DNA of 34,703 bases, taken from NCBI GenBank assembly GCA_965365285.1, contig CBDUBC010000020.1:1-34703 (forward strand). The letters run 5' to 3'. The position numbers and the translations under genes are program-made. Positions 8,236 to 15,868 of this stretch are shown piece by piece (the first letter of the stretch is position 1; every line of letters begins with the position of its first letter). Source of the DNA: JAURDE01 sp965365285 (GTDB lineage: Bacteria; Bdellovibrionota; Bacteriovoracia; Bacteriovoracales; Bacteriovoracaceae). The notes below the pieces were generated by a model that ran no database searches, had not been told where the DNA came from, and saw only the letters and a program-made list of their open reading frames with translations.

Positions 8236-9225
8236 CTATTTACTCAAAATATTGGGGTTTTGCATAAGGGTCTTCATGACTCTTTCGATGGGAAGCTTTT
8301 CCGTATGAAAATCAATGACAGGACTTTGGGCCAAAATTTTTGATGCCGTATCTCTGAGATGCTTTTCTGATAGTCTTATTTCTACTTGTTGAAAAGTTGG
8401 ATCCCATTTAGTGTCCTGATTTTCCCATAATGGGTCTTTTGGATCTTGAGGAGTTTCATACAAAAAGGTTACAACCTTTTCATTACCTAATATATTTTCA
8501 AAGCTTTTGAGACTACCATCATAACCTTTTTTCCCATTAAGGATTAGTACGATCCTTTCACAAAGCGCCTGAACATCGGCCATATAATGACTTGTGATTA
8601 TAATCGTGGTGTCATGATTTTTATGATAACCCTTAATAAAATTTCTAATATTTTCCTGTGCCATGAGATCGAGACCAATGGTTGGCTCATCAAGAAAAAT
8701 CACTTCAGGAGAATGAATAAGAGAGGCCATAAGCTCCATTTTCATTCTTTCGCCTAAACTTAATTTTCTAACGTGAATATGTAGAAGCTCTTGAACTTGA
8801 AGAAGCTCTGCCATAGTCTCCACTTTTTCTTTAAAGTCCTTTTCAGGGATTTCATAATATTTTTGTAAAAGTAAAAGTGAGTCCATAGCGGGTATATCCC
8901 ACCAAAGCTGAGATTTTTGCCCCATGACAAGAGCAATTTTTTTTCTAAATTCTTTATGTCGTTCGTGAGGTTCATGCCCGAGGACATTGAGTTTACCGGA
9001 GCTAGGCACAATAATTCCGGTGAACATCTTCATGAGAGTCGTTTTTCCGGCTCCATTCGGGCCTAAAAGAGCAACGATTTCACCTTTTTTGATTTCTAGA
9101 TTGAAATTATCCACGGCCGGTTTAACAATATAGTTTCTTTTAAATAAGTTCTTAATTGATCCCCTAAGACCCGGATCTTTTTTGTAACTTACGAAGTTTT
9201 TAGTGAGATTTTCTACATTAATCAT
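8236..9225 (-). CDS. ABC transporter ATP-binding protein (COG4586-like)
   Basis: 329 residues from the start I prefer (MINVENLTKN, ATG at 9225), a canonical ABC opening; an ATG at 9285 would add 20 residues without family support. Walker A GPNGAGKT (55-62), signature LSLGER (155-160, LSLGE instead of LSGGQ), Walker B VIFLDEP (175-181) and the TSHY switch histidine are all present. The roughly 90-residue C-terminal extension after the switch is typical of this group and of other ABC-2 exporters. A basic insertion between 20 and 32 (near GSIKNLFKRN) also matches the COG4586 type. First gene of the three-gene exporter operon. Confidence 0.92.
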   Translation of the reverse strand: MINVENLTKNFVSYKKDPGLRGSIKNLFKRNYIVKPAVDNFNLEIKKGEIVALLGPNGAGKTTLMKMFTGIIVPSSGKLNVLGHEPHERHKEFRKKIALVMGQKSQLWWDIPAMDSLLLLQKYYEIPEKDFKEKVETMAELLQVQELLHIHVRKLSLGERMKMELMASLIHSPEVIFLDEPTIGLDLMAQENIRNFIKGYHKNHDTTIIITSHYMADVQALCERIVLILNGKKGYDGSLKSFENILGNEKVVTFLYETPQDPKDPLWENQDTKWDPTFQQVEIRLSEKHLRDTASKILAQSPVIDFHTEKLPIERVMKTLMQNPNILSK

Positions 9226-9306
9226 GTCTAAATAACTTATAACAAACTTATGTCTTCGTGAAATAGAGAAATATGATAAAACCATAAAGAATGACTATAA
9301 TGCGAT

Positions 9307-9310
9307 GGAG
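9307..9310 (+). promoter_or_regulatory. Shine-Dalgarno deciding the gloA start
   Basis: GGAG lies six bases before ATG 9317. The earlier in-frame ATG at 9305 overlaps this very site and has no such sequence in front of it, so the later start is preferred; it also gives the MxxLH N-terminus of glyoxalase I. Confidence 0.6.
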
Positions 9311-9316
9311 AAAAAT

Positions 9317-9736
9317 ATGGATTTCTTGCATACAATGATTCGAGTAAAAGATTTGGACCGTGCTCTTGATTTTTTTGTTGATAAGCTAGGCCTTGTCGAA
9401 GTGAGAAGAAAAGATGTTCCTCAAGGTAAATTTACTCTTGTATTTTTAGCAACGGTGCCGGGGGCCCCTGAAATTGAGCTGACCTATAATTGGGAACAAG
9501 AAGAAGCGTATTCAGTCGGAAGAAACTTCGGTCATATCGCCTATAGAGTGGATGATATTTATGAGACTTGTCATAGACTTCAGGACAAAGGTGTTACGAT
9601 TCTTAGGCCTCCTCGAGATGGTTATATGGCCTTTATTCGATCTCCTGACCAAATTTCTATTGAGCTCCTTCAAAAAGGGGATCCTCTTCCGGCCAAAGAG
9701 CCTTGGGCATCCATGCAAAATACTGGGGAATGGTAA
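9317..9736 (+). CDS. gloA: Lactoylglutathione lyase (glyoxalase I)
   Basis: 139 residues from ATG 9317. It isomerises the methylglyoxal-glutathione hemithioacetal to S-lactoylglutathione in the cytoplasm. All four metal ligands of the E. coli-type nickel enzyme are in register: His5 (FLHTMIRV), Glu54 (EIELTYNWE), His73 (FGHIAYRV) and Glu116 (ISIELLQK). The length and the absence of the eukaryotic insertions fit the bacterial Ni/Co class. Divergent from the ABC exporter and followed immediately by a hairpin terminator, so it is likely monocistronic. An in-frame ATG at 9305 would add four residues. Confidence 0.95.
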   Translation: MDFLHTMIRVKDLDRALDFFVDKLGLVEVRRKDVPQGKFTLVFLATVPGAPEIELTYNWEQEEAYSVGRNFGHIAYRVDDIYETCHRLQDKGVTILRPPRDGYMAFIRSPDQISIELLQKGDPLPAKEPWASMQNTGEW

Positions 9737-9738
9737 AA

Positions 9739-9763
9739 AAAGGCCTAACGAGTTTAGGCCTTT
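9739..9763. terminator. Bidirectional terminator between gloA and the porin gene
   Basis: AAAGGCCTAA (9739-9748) and TTAGGCCTTT (9754-9763) form a perfect 10-bp stem with a 5-base loop. The A run at 9734-9741 gives a U tract when read on the minus strand, serving the porin gene; on the plus strand the T tract is short but the hairpin follows the gloA stop directly. Confidence 0.8.
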
Positions 9764-9776
9764 CTATAGTCTCTTA

Positions 9777-10793
9777 TTATAACTTATAAGCATCAAAGTT
9801 GACTCTTACACCAGCTCTAATTGTAGTCGCTTCGTAATCATTTCCATTTCCAACAGCATAATCAAAGTCTTGAGATGAATAAACAAGGTGAAGTCTATTT
9901 TTTCCGGCAAGCTCATACTCAACACCGACATCAAATGCGCTGAATTTATCTTTTGTAGTCCCGATCTTTTTTTCTTCAGTGATATATTTTACAATTGGCG
10001 TAACTTTACCAACTTTGTATCGCAGTGTGCTTATAATTGCAGTGTTTTCTTGGTTATTTGAATCTTTTTCGCCCATTAGGTATTCAACATCAAGTTTTAA
10101 ATCTTTGATATTGAACTGGGCACCTAGACCAAGAGAGGTAAGATCACCTTTTTTTCCTGTGGTGGAGTTTGGCGCTTCAGGATCAACGTTATAGGCAAAG
10201 ATTGGTTTAATCATTCCATCCATGAGGTCACCATACCAAGTGATGTTATAGGCAAATTGTCTATCAGAATAATCTCCTTCAGATCTTCTTGGGTTTGAGG
10301 CCATAAAAATGATTTCTTGACCCATGAAGATTTGAGATAGCGCTAAAGTATTTCTGTAACCTGGTGAAAAATTATCGCTAGTTTGAGAATAAGTATAAAC
10401 ATCCATTCCAGAGTATTCATCCTCCCAGCCACCTAGGTGGATAAATTGCTTTCCGAGAGTAATTTTGAAACCATTATCAAACTTTTTATAAATGTAGGCG
10501 TACTCAATTTCATTTTCGATACCATTAGCATCACCATATTTTGGGCTATCATCTCCAGCTTTGTTTGCTCTCCATCTAAAGGTATATCCCATTCCATCAA
10601 CTGGTAGATCACCTGCCCATTTGAATCGGATGTGAGTGAATTTAATTGAGTTATTAGATGCAACACCTGATTTGCTGAATTCTTGGTCTTTACTTTCCAT
10701 TTCTACACGAGTTTCGATATTCATTTTGTGTTCTGCGTAGGCAGCCGAGGATATTGATCCTGCCAATATTAGCGTCTTCCATAACTTGTTCAT
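9777..10793 (-). CDS. Outer-membrane porin-like beta-barrel protein
   Basis: 338 residues with a signal peptide (MNKLWKTLILAGSISSAAYA, cut before EHK). The mature part is made of alternating short amphipathic strands rich in aromatic residues and glycines, typical of a 14-16 strand barrel, with strands such as KITLGKQFIHLGG and KLDVEYLMGE. It ends VRVNFDAYKL, so the terminal aromatic is not at the last position. The divergent gene at 10929 is a paralogue: both have a K(S/T)GA-type first loop, an (I/L)TLGK strand and a DVYTYS segment at matching places. GGAG precedes the ATG by eight bases. Phosphate-selective or general porin role is only a guess. Confidence 0.75.
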   Translation of the reverse strand: MNKLWKTLILAGSISSAAYAEHKMNIETRVEMESKDQEFSKSGVASNNSIKFTHIRFKWAGDLPVDGMGYTFRWRANKAGDDSPKYGDANGIENEIEYAYIYKKFDNGFKITLGKQFIHLGGWEDEYSGMDVYTYSQTSDNFSPGYRNTLALSQIFMGQEIIFMASNPRRSEGDYSDRQFAYNITWYGDLMDGMIKPIFAYNVDPEAPNSTTGKKGDLTSLGLGAQFNIKDLKLDVEYLMGEKDSNNQENTAIISTLRYKVGKVTPIVKYITEEKKIGTTKDKFSAFDVGVEYELAGKNRLHLVYSSQDFDYAVGNGNDYEATTIRAGVRVNFDAYKL

Positions 10794-10867
10794 GATGTAA
10801 CTCCAAATTTGATTTAGTTTGAGAAAATCTTTCCATATAATTTATCATATTTCAATTTTTTAAAAGT

Positions 10868-10895
10868 TTAACTTCAGTGTTTTGGACGTTATCAT
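10868..10895 (+). promoter_or_regulatory. Candidate promoter of the second porin gene
   Basis: TTAACT (10868-10873), a 16-base spacer and TATCAT (10890-10895, five of six matches to the -10 consensus). It predicts a 5' leader of about 27 bases containing the AGAGG ribosome binding site at 10919-10923. Confidence 0.4.
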
Positions 10896-10928
10896 TTCTC
10901 ATTAGAAAATTTTAAAAAAGAGGTATGA

Positions 10929-12008
10929 ATGAGAAGGAATTTAATGTTTGGGTTAAGTCTAATCTTAGCTCTTAGCCCATTAGCAAATGCTCAAGAAGAG
11001 AAACATGCACTTTCTTTGGAAGCAAGAGGTGAGTATCAATCTTTGGACGCAGATTATAGTAAAACGGGAGCGAGAGGTGACTCCAGATTCGTTTTTAATA
11101 TGGCGAGAGTGACTTTCACAGGCCCAACTGGGATTGATAATCAAAGCTATGAAATGATTGTTAATTACAAGGGTGGAACGGACGGAACCGTTGATGATGG
11201 TAATCTTAACGCTGCAGTGGAAACTCTCAACGTGAGTCAAGACTTTGGAAATGATCTTTCTTTGACTTTAGGTAAATTTGCAACTTATCAGGGGTCCAAT
11301 GAATGGTGGTATGATGATACGGATGTTTATACCTATTCCTCTTATGGTTATGCTAATGATATTAATGCTGATGGGTATGATGCTGGACTTCATCTTGCTT
11401 ATACAATTGCTGATCAGGAATTAGTTTTTGAAATAATTAACGCCGATGAAGGAAAAACAGGTGTTAGTTCTCGATTTTCCTATCTTGCTAGTTACAGAGG
11501 TAATTTTATGAACGGAACTATTGTTCCCATGATTACTTATGGAATCTTTGCAGATACAGGAAACAATATCGCTACCCAAGATAAACATCTCGGTCTTGGT
11601 GTTCAATTAAATGTGAATTCATTTACAGTAGAACTTGAACACAACTCTGTTACTGAAGAAAAACAGGGAAGTTCTAATTACTCAGATGTAGAGGGTACTA
11701 GTATGGTAGGATTAGTTCGATTCAATGGGGAAAATTTTAGACCTTTTGTTAAATACATCTCTGAAGAAGCGAAAGATAAGGCCGCTGATAAAATTACCAA
11801 AGATTCTTATGATTTAGGTTTGGAATGGTATCCTAATAAGGATTCCGGTTCAAGATGGCACCTTACTTATAGTAGCGAGGACTATGATTGTAAATCTGCC
11901 AATTCTTCAACAACTTGTACGGTAAATGAGAAAGAAACAACAGCTCTTGCAGATCACACCAATACCACAATTAGAATTGGGTACCGATTAATGTTTGATA
12001 TTTTCTAG
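10929..12008 (+). CDS. Outer-membrane porin-like beta-barrel protein (paralogue)
   Basis: 359 residues; signal peptide of about 21 residues (ends SPLANA, cut before QEE). The mature chain is a string of beta strands and ends in RIGYRLMFDIF, with the C-terminal phenylalanine that the BAM machinery recognises. A loop near the C-terminus carries two close cysteines (YDCKSANSSTTCT), likely a disulphide in an extracellular loop and absent from the paralogue. AGAGG stands five bases before the ATG. Divergent from its paralogue with a 135-base shared upstream region, so opposite or joint control is possible. Confidence 0.75.
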   Translation: MRRNLMFGLSLILALSPLANAQEEKHALSLEARGEYQSLDADYSKTGARGDSRFVFNMARVTFTGPTGIDNQSYEMIVNYKGGTDGTVDDGNLNAAVETLNVSQDFGNDLSLTLGKFATYQGSNEWWYDDTDVYTYSSYGYANDINADGYDAGLHLAYTIADQELVFEIINADEGKTGVSSRFSYLASYRGNFMNGTIVPMITYGIFADTGNNIATQDKHLGLGVQLNVNSFTVELEHNSVTEEKQGSSNYSDVEGTSMVGLVRFNGENFRPFVKYISEEAKDKAADKITKDSYDLGLEWYPNKDSGSRWHLTYSSEDYDCKSANSSTTCTVNEKETTALADHTNTTIRIGYRLMFDIF

Positions 12009-12017
12009 AATTTTTAT

Positions 12018-12036
12018 AGGGCCTGTGATGGGTCCT
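12018..12036 (+). terminator. Weak hairpin after the second porin gene
   Basis: AGGGCC and GGTCCT form a 6-bp stem with one G-T wobble and a 7-base loop, 10 bases after the porin stop. The T tract that follows is broken (TACTTTCCTTTT). It sits in a 27-base gap between convergent genes where a terminator is expected. Confidence 0.4.
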
Positions 12037-12968
12037 TACTTTCCTTTTATGAGAAGCTCAATAGCGAGTGGACCAAAGTCAGAATTAAATTCCGTGACGA
12101 GAATAGGACCCTTTTGAAAATGGTGAATATTGATTTGCTCCCCGTAAATAACGTGATAAGGGCCGTCATAAGAGATTGAGAAGTTTTTAACTTCTAGAAT
12201 CTTTGTCGTCTCTTTAATGATCTTTTTTATGATTTGCCCTAAAAAGTGAGCGTTATCATTGTTAATTTCATGATCTTGTTTTTGATTAAATTGATTACTG
12301 AGTTGAAGAAAAGACTCTTGTTTAAAAAGAAGCCCCAGGCTTCCCTCAATATGGAGAGAGCGAAGACCAACAGTCGTGGCAATTTCGGCCTCAAAAGGGA
12401 TTTCAGTGCTTTGCTCATATTTTTTTATATAGACTTTGCTCTTGTGAACATTGGCATTAGAAATGGAGTTTAAAAAGCTAATGGTGACATCGATAAATGG
12501 TTCAATAAATTCGAGTCCTGTTTGCTGAATTCGATTTTGATCGTTAGAAAGCTCTTCGGACATTTTCTTTTGATTAGTAGCATCCAGTGTCGGTTTATCG
12601 ATGAGTTTTAAGTTTTTACGAATAAAGGCCTTAAAGACATTTTCTTTGAAAGGTTTTGTTAAAAAGGTAATATTCTTGTGCTTAGCAGTGTCCTCGGCGA
12701 TCTCACCTAAATATCCTGTCAGTATGAGTATGTGGTCAGGTTTATTTTCATTGTATTGATCAAGACGACGAATGAGCTCTTCACCGTCCATGTCAGGCAT
12801 CCGTAAATCTGAAATGAGAAGGTCAAATTTCTTTTGATTGATTTCATCAAGTGCTTCATATCCATTACCACACTCGGTGATATCAATATCAGGATAGTTT
12901 TCCTCTATAAAAATAGAAAAAACCTCTCGAACATCTTCATCATCATCCACTATACATATACTAGTCAT
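12036..12968 (-). CDS. Response regulator with C-terminal CheX-like domain
   Basis: 310 residues in two domains. Residues 3-122 are a receiver with acidic pocket Asp8-Asp10, phosphoacceptor Asp54 (ISDLRMP), Thr84 (ILTGY) and Lys105 (LTKPF). After a linker, residues 152-308 resemble CheX: the FIEPFIDVTISFL opening matches the CheX first helix. However the catalytic ELGN of CheX/CheC reads FLGQ (Phe242, Gln245), so phosphatase activity is probably lost and the domain may be a dimerisation or binding output. No DNA-binding domain. It follows the FecR gene by 40 bases on the same strand. No Shine-Dalgarno; a TAAAAT hexamer ends six bases before the ATG. Confidence 0.82.
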   Translation of the reverse strand: MTSICIVDDDEDVREVFSIFIEENYPDIDITECGNGYEALDEINQKKFDLLISDLRMPDMDGEELIRRLDQYNENKPDHILILTGYLGEIAEDTAKHKNITFLTKPFKENVFKAFIRKNLKLIDKPTLDATNQKKMSEELSNDQNRIQQTGLEFIEPFIDVTISFLNSISNANVHKSKVYIKKYEQSTEIPFEAEIATTVGLRSLHIEGSLGLLFKQESFLQLSNQFNQKQDHEINNDNAHFLGQIIKKIIKETTKILEVKNFSISYDGPYHVIYGEQINIHHFQKGPILVTEFNSDFGPLAIELLIKGK

Positions 12969-13008
12969 AGTTTTATTTTAGTTGAGAAGGTGATTTTGAT
13001 CCAGTAAT

Positions 13009-13752
13009 TTAAATCTTAGGACGAACTTCTCTTTTTCGTAGAGATTTAAAATGGGACTTTCTTGCATCATGTAGAAAAATTTTACCATTTTTTTGATGTG
13101 GATTTCTGAGATCTTTGTACCATTTTTCGGGAATTCTTTTGAGGATATAAGCATTTTTCTTTTCTTGTTTTGATTTTAGATAAGCGCCTGTTTCCAAAAT
13201 AAATCCGGGTTTAAGGTTAACTACTCTTTTAGATTTAGTTTTTATATCAAGTTTTCCGGAAAGAAGAGCTATGTCGGTTCTATATTTTCCTTTCTTACCG
13301 TAAACGTCACTAAGAATCTCAGTTCCTCGTACGGCCATTGCAGCGTTTGGAGTTTTTAGCTCCAGATCATCTGGTTCTTCGGCCTTATTAGTGAAAAGGC
13401 TTCTTAGCTTTCCAATCAATAGATTGTAGACGGCCTTTCTTTTCTTTTTTGATTTATAGTCAAATTTCTGAAAAGCAAATTTGGATCGAGGACCTAGTTG
13501 GAAGAGAGTATCATCTCTCATAAGGATTTTTACAAAACTTTTGTCACCAGAACCAACGACATCGTTTTCAAAAATTATACTTCCTACTTTTAGAAACTCT
13601 TTCCTTTGAAGTTCTTTATTGACTCTGACAATCTTACCTCTTAGGCTTACGATCGTTCCAATCTTGTTTCCTTTATCTTCGGCAATGACGCCAATACCTA
13701 CGAAAGAGAAGAGGAAACTAAAAATAAAAATGGATCTTAAAAACTTTTTCAT
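13009..13752 (-). CDS. Secreted FecR-domain protein
   Basis: 247 residues. A signal peptide (MKKFLRSIFIFSFLFSFVGIGVIA) leads a FecR domain over about 30-160: GTIVSLRGKIVRV, VGSIIFENDVVGSGDKSFVKI, then the MAVRGTEIL segment near 140-150. No membrane anchor or anti-sigma N-terminal part is present, so it is not a classical FecR sigma regulator; stand-alone secreted FecR domains are thought to be periplasmic binding modules. The C-terminal 40 residues are strongly basic. Upstream of the response-regulator gene (40 bases) and divergent from a TPR/barrel outer-membrane protein, a recurring sort of company for such domains. Confidence 0.85.
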   Translation of the reverse strand: MKKFLRSIFIFSFLFSFVGIGVIAEDKGNKIGTIVSLRGKIVRVNKELQRKEFLKVGSIIFENDVVGSGDKSFVKILMRDDTLFQLGPRSKFAFQKFDYKSKKKRKAVYNLLIGKLRSLFTNKAEEPDDLELKTPNAAMAVRGTEILSDVYGKKGKYRTDIALLSGKLDIKTKSKRVVNLKPGFILETGAYLKSKQEKKNAYILKRIPEKWYKDLRNPHQKNGKIFLHDARKSHFKSLRKREVRPKI

Positions 13753-13762
13753 AATTATCTCT

Positions 13763-13777
13763 CCCGTTTTTCACGGG
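13763..13777 (-). promoter_or_regulatory. Small hairpin touching the FecR ribosome binding site
   Basis: On the minus strand CCCG, a 7-base loop and CGGG form a 4-bp stem; the second arm runs into GGGAGAG, the likely Shine-Dalgarno 6-9 bases before the FecR ATG. It could damp translation, but a stem this short may be chance. Confidence 0.25.
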
Positions 13778-13902
13778 TTTTTTACATTCTAATACCGAAG
13801 TAAAAATAGCGGTTACTGTATGAAGTTTCGGCTAGTTATAGAAAACACCTTAGTAAAACCGTCAAAAAATGATGGCAATTAATAGTCGGGAATTTAAGTA
13901 AC

Positions 13903-13911
13903 TGTTATCAT
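13903..13911 (+). promoter_or_regulatory. Extended -10 element directly upstream of the TPR/barrel gene
   Basis: TGTTATCAT is a TG-n extended -10 (TATCAT matches five of six). It ends seven bases before the ATG at 13919, so transcription would begin at about the start codon. No convincing -35 and no Shine-Dalgarno are present, which fits a leaderless mRNA. Confidence 0.4.
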
Positions 13912-13918
13912 TAATTAA

Positions 13919-15574
13919 ATGAAATTTATTTATATCATTCTTTTTCATTTTATCTTTTGTAGCTTTGTCTATTCCCAGGATGATTTGAGAGGTATGCAAG
14001 AACTTCGTCTTGCCAAAGCAGAGCTTGCCTTATCTCAAGGTAAGGATCGTTTTGCACTTTATTTAGTAACCCAAAACATAACTCATAAGAGTTTTCACCT
14101 TGATAGTTACCTTTTCCTCGCTAATTATTATCTAGAAAGGAGAAGCGTCACTAAAGCATTTCGAATTTATCATTACGTTATTAAAAAGCTTCACCCAAAG
14201 GGCGGTAAGAGGCTGTTAAAAGCGGCCAATGTTAATACAGTGGAACAGGAATTTAAAACGATCAATATACCATCACAAGATGCACTTGCTATTTATTATA
14301 CTCTTGGACAAACCTATTTTGACTTAGAGGGAAAAGCAGTTTTTTCTCAGAAATTCTCAAAACAGCTTCTTTTAAACTCTAAAAAATACTTTACTATCAC
14401 TCGCCATTATAATTTTCAGAGAGGGGATTCTAATTTTTTCCTAGGCTCAATTAATAGTCGTCTCAATAAATTTGGTGAGGCGATCAATAACCTTTCAACA
14501 GCCAAAGAGCTTTATGAGGAAGAACAAAGGGATACTAAAGAGGACCGTTCAACAGAACTCCAAAATATAAACTTTATGCTTGCCGATGCTCTTATTAGAG
14601 AAGGGCATACAGATTCTGGCGCCATATTTTTAAAAGGTTTATATCAAAATCCAACCGCTTCGTCGTCTTTAAAAGAATATGCTAATAGCTACCTTGATGC
14701 TCTCAGCACTGTGTACAAAATTGTCACTTTAAGTCTTGGCTATACTTATGATACCAATACTCATTCTTTAACAGACACCGAACGTGAAAATTTTGATGAC
14801 TACCGCGGAACTTATGTTTCAGAAGATGCTCTATACTTTACGAAGAATTTTAATTATTTCTATTCCTCGGCTAAACAGGAGAACTACTCCTATATCTTTT
14901 TTGTCGACGCGACTGAACAAACTCTTGATGATGAACGAAAATATTTTCTCGAAAGTCGCTATTTTACTGTTGGGACGACTCTTAAATGGGATACAACTTT
15001 GCGGCTTATTTTTAAGACGGGATACGCCTATTCCAAATTTCTTGTTAAATCATCAAGGCAAGGTGGCTTTGAGACGGATAGTGATGTCCATGAGATTACA
15101 CCAGAGGTCGTTCGAACAACCAAATATGGCACTCTTAGCCTAAAGGCCCCTCTAAGTTTGACTATAAAGTCTGATGCGGAAAACTCACTCACAAAGGGAA
15201 TCAATTTCTTTTTTAATCCTTTTTGGAAAAATCAATATGTAACTCCTACTTTCAGTTTAACTTACAATCTTTATGATGATCCTAGTACCGATCAAACTTC
15301 CAAACAATTTCAAATATCGTCCTCTAATCATCTTGTTTTTGTGAAGAATTTAAGCACCTTTCTTACATTTACCTATGGCTCATACTCTAATGAAACTTTT
15401 AATATTCCTTATACAAAAGAATATATTTGGAACCTAGATTTTAGTTATGTATTCAAAAAATATGATAATTTTTCTGCCACTTATCGGTTTACCACGATAG
15501 ATCGGCGGCAAGAAAGCACAGATGATGAGATAGATGGAATTCAGCATATCTTCCGACTTTCAATTAATTTCTAG
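13919..15574 (+). CDS. TPR plus beta-barrel outer-membrane protein
   Basis: 551 residues. A signal peptide (about 1-19, ending SFVYS before QDD) precedes a helical repeat region (about 20-265) with TPR-like pairs such as LFLANYYLERRSVTKAF and FLGSINSRLNKFGEAI. From about 270 the chain turns into a beta-barrel opened by LSLGYTYDTNT, a phrase typical of SLAM/DUF560-like TPR-barrel proteins, and ends IFRLSINF with the C-terminal phenylalanine. In those families the periplasmic repeats recruit a client that the barrel exports or displays. Divergent from the secreted FecR protein (166-base gap), which is a plausible partner. Specific cargo unknown. Confidence 0.75.
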   Translation: MKFIYIILFHFIFCSFVYSQDDLRGMQELRLAKAELALSQGKDRFALYLVTQNITHKSFHLDSYLFLANYYLERRSVTKAFRIYHYVIKKLHPKGGKRLLKAANVNTVEQEFKTINIPSQDALAIYYTLGQTYFDLEGKAVFSQKFSKQLLLNSKKYFTITRHYNFQRGDSNFFLGSINSRLNKFGEAINNLSTAKELYEEEQRDTKEDRSTELQNINFMLADALIREGHTDSGAIFLKGLYQNPTASSSLKEYANSYLDALSTVYKIVTLSLGYTYDTNTHSLTDTERENFDDYRGTYVSEDALYFTKNFNYFYSSAKQENYSYIFFVDATEQTLDDERKYFLESRYFTVGTTLKWDTTLRLIFKTGYAYSKFLVKSSRQGGFETDSDVHEITPEVVRTTKYGTLSLKAPLSLTIKSDAENSLTKGINFFFNPFWKNQYVTPTFSLTYNLYDDPSTDQTSKQFQISSSNHLVFVKNLSTFLTFTYGSYSNETFNIPYTKEYIWNLDFSYVFKKYDNFSATYRFTTIDRRQESTDDEIDGIQHIFRLSINF

Positions 15575-15868
15575 TGGATGAATAATCCTCCTTTTAATTT
15601 TATTTAGTTTTGAGGTGGAATTTTTTTTCCGATTGGGAGCTCTTCGTAATTAGGCTCAAAAAAAGTTTATCAAATAATTTTTAATTATACATATTCGTTT
15701 TTAAAGTAGGGTCCTAGGATTAAATTTAAATACTTGTTTTTACCTTAATCAGAGAGTTGGTCTTTTACTAGGTGATTTTATTTCCAAAAAGGTTAAAAAA
15801 TAACTTTTTTTAAGAAAATGAAACAAATTGATATATAATAAATATGTTCACTTTAAAAGTTGAGTGTT
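15575..15868. other. 294-base AT-rich intergenic region
   Basis: No open reading frame or RNA gene is supported. It holds weak short inverted repeats after the barrel gene (GGAT/ATCC near 15575-15588; GAGC/GCTC near 15640-15660 followed by seven A), A/T tracts, and a TATAAT at 15834-15839 that probably starts the downstream transcript. Confidence 0.5.
15834..15839 (+). promoter_or_regulatory. -10 box upstream of the first secreted paralogue
   Basis: A perfect TATAAT within an A/T-rich stretch, 29 bases before ATG 15869. No good -35 at 16-18 bases, but A and T tracts upstream could act as an UP element. Confidence 0.4.

Noticed and set aside
9296..9301. TATAAT just before gloA as its promoter
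   Set aside because: Transcription would begin near 9308, inside the Shine-Dalgarno GGAG that the preferred start uses, and no -35 is visible.
13009..13752. FecR-type sigma-factor regulator
   Set aside because: No N-terminal anti-sigma region, no transmembrane helix after the signal peptide and no ECF sigma gene next to it.
13763..13783. Plus-strand intrinsic terminator (CCCG/CGGG followed by six T)
   Set aside because: Stem of only 4 bp and no plus-strand gene ends there; better read as part of the FecR leader on the minus strand.
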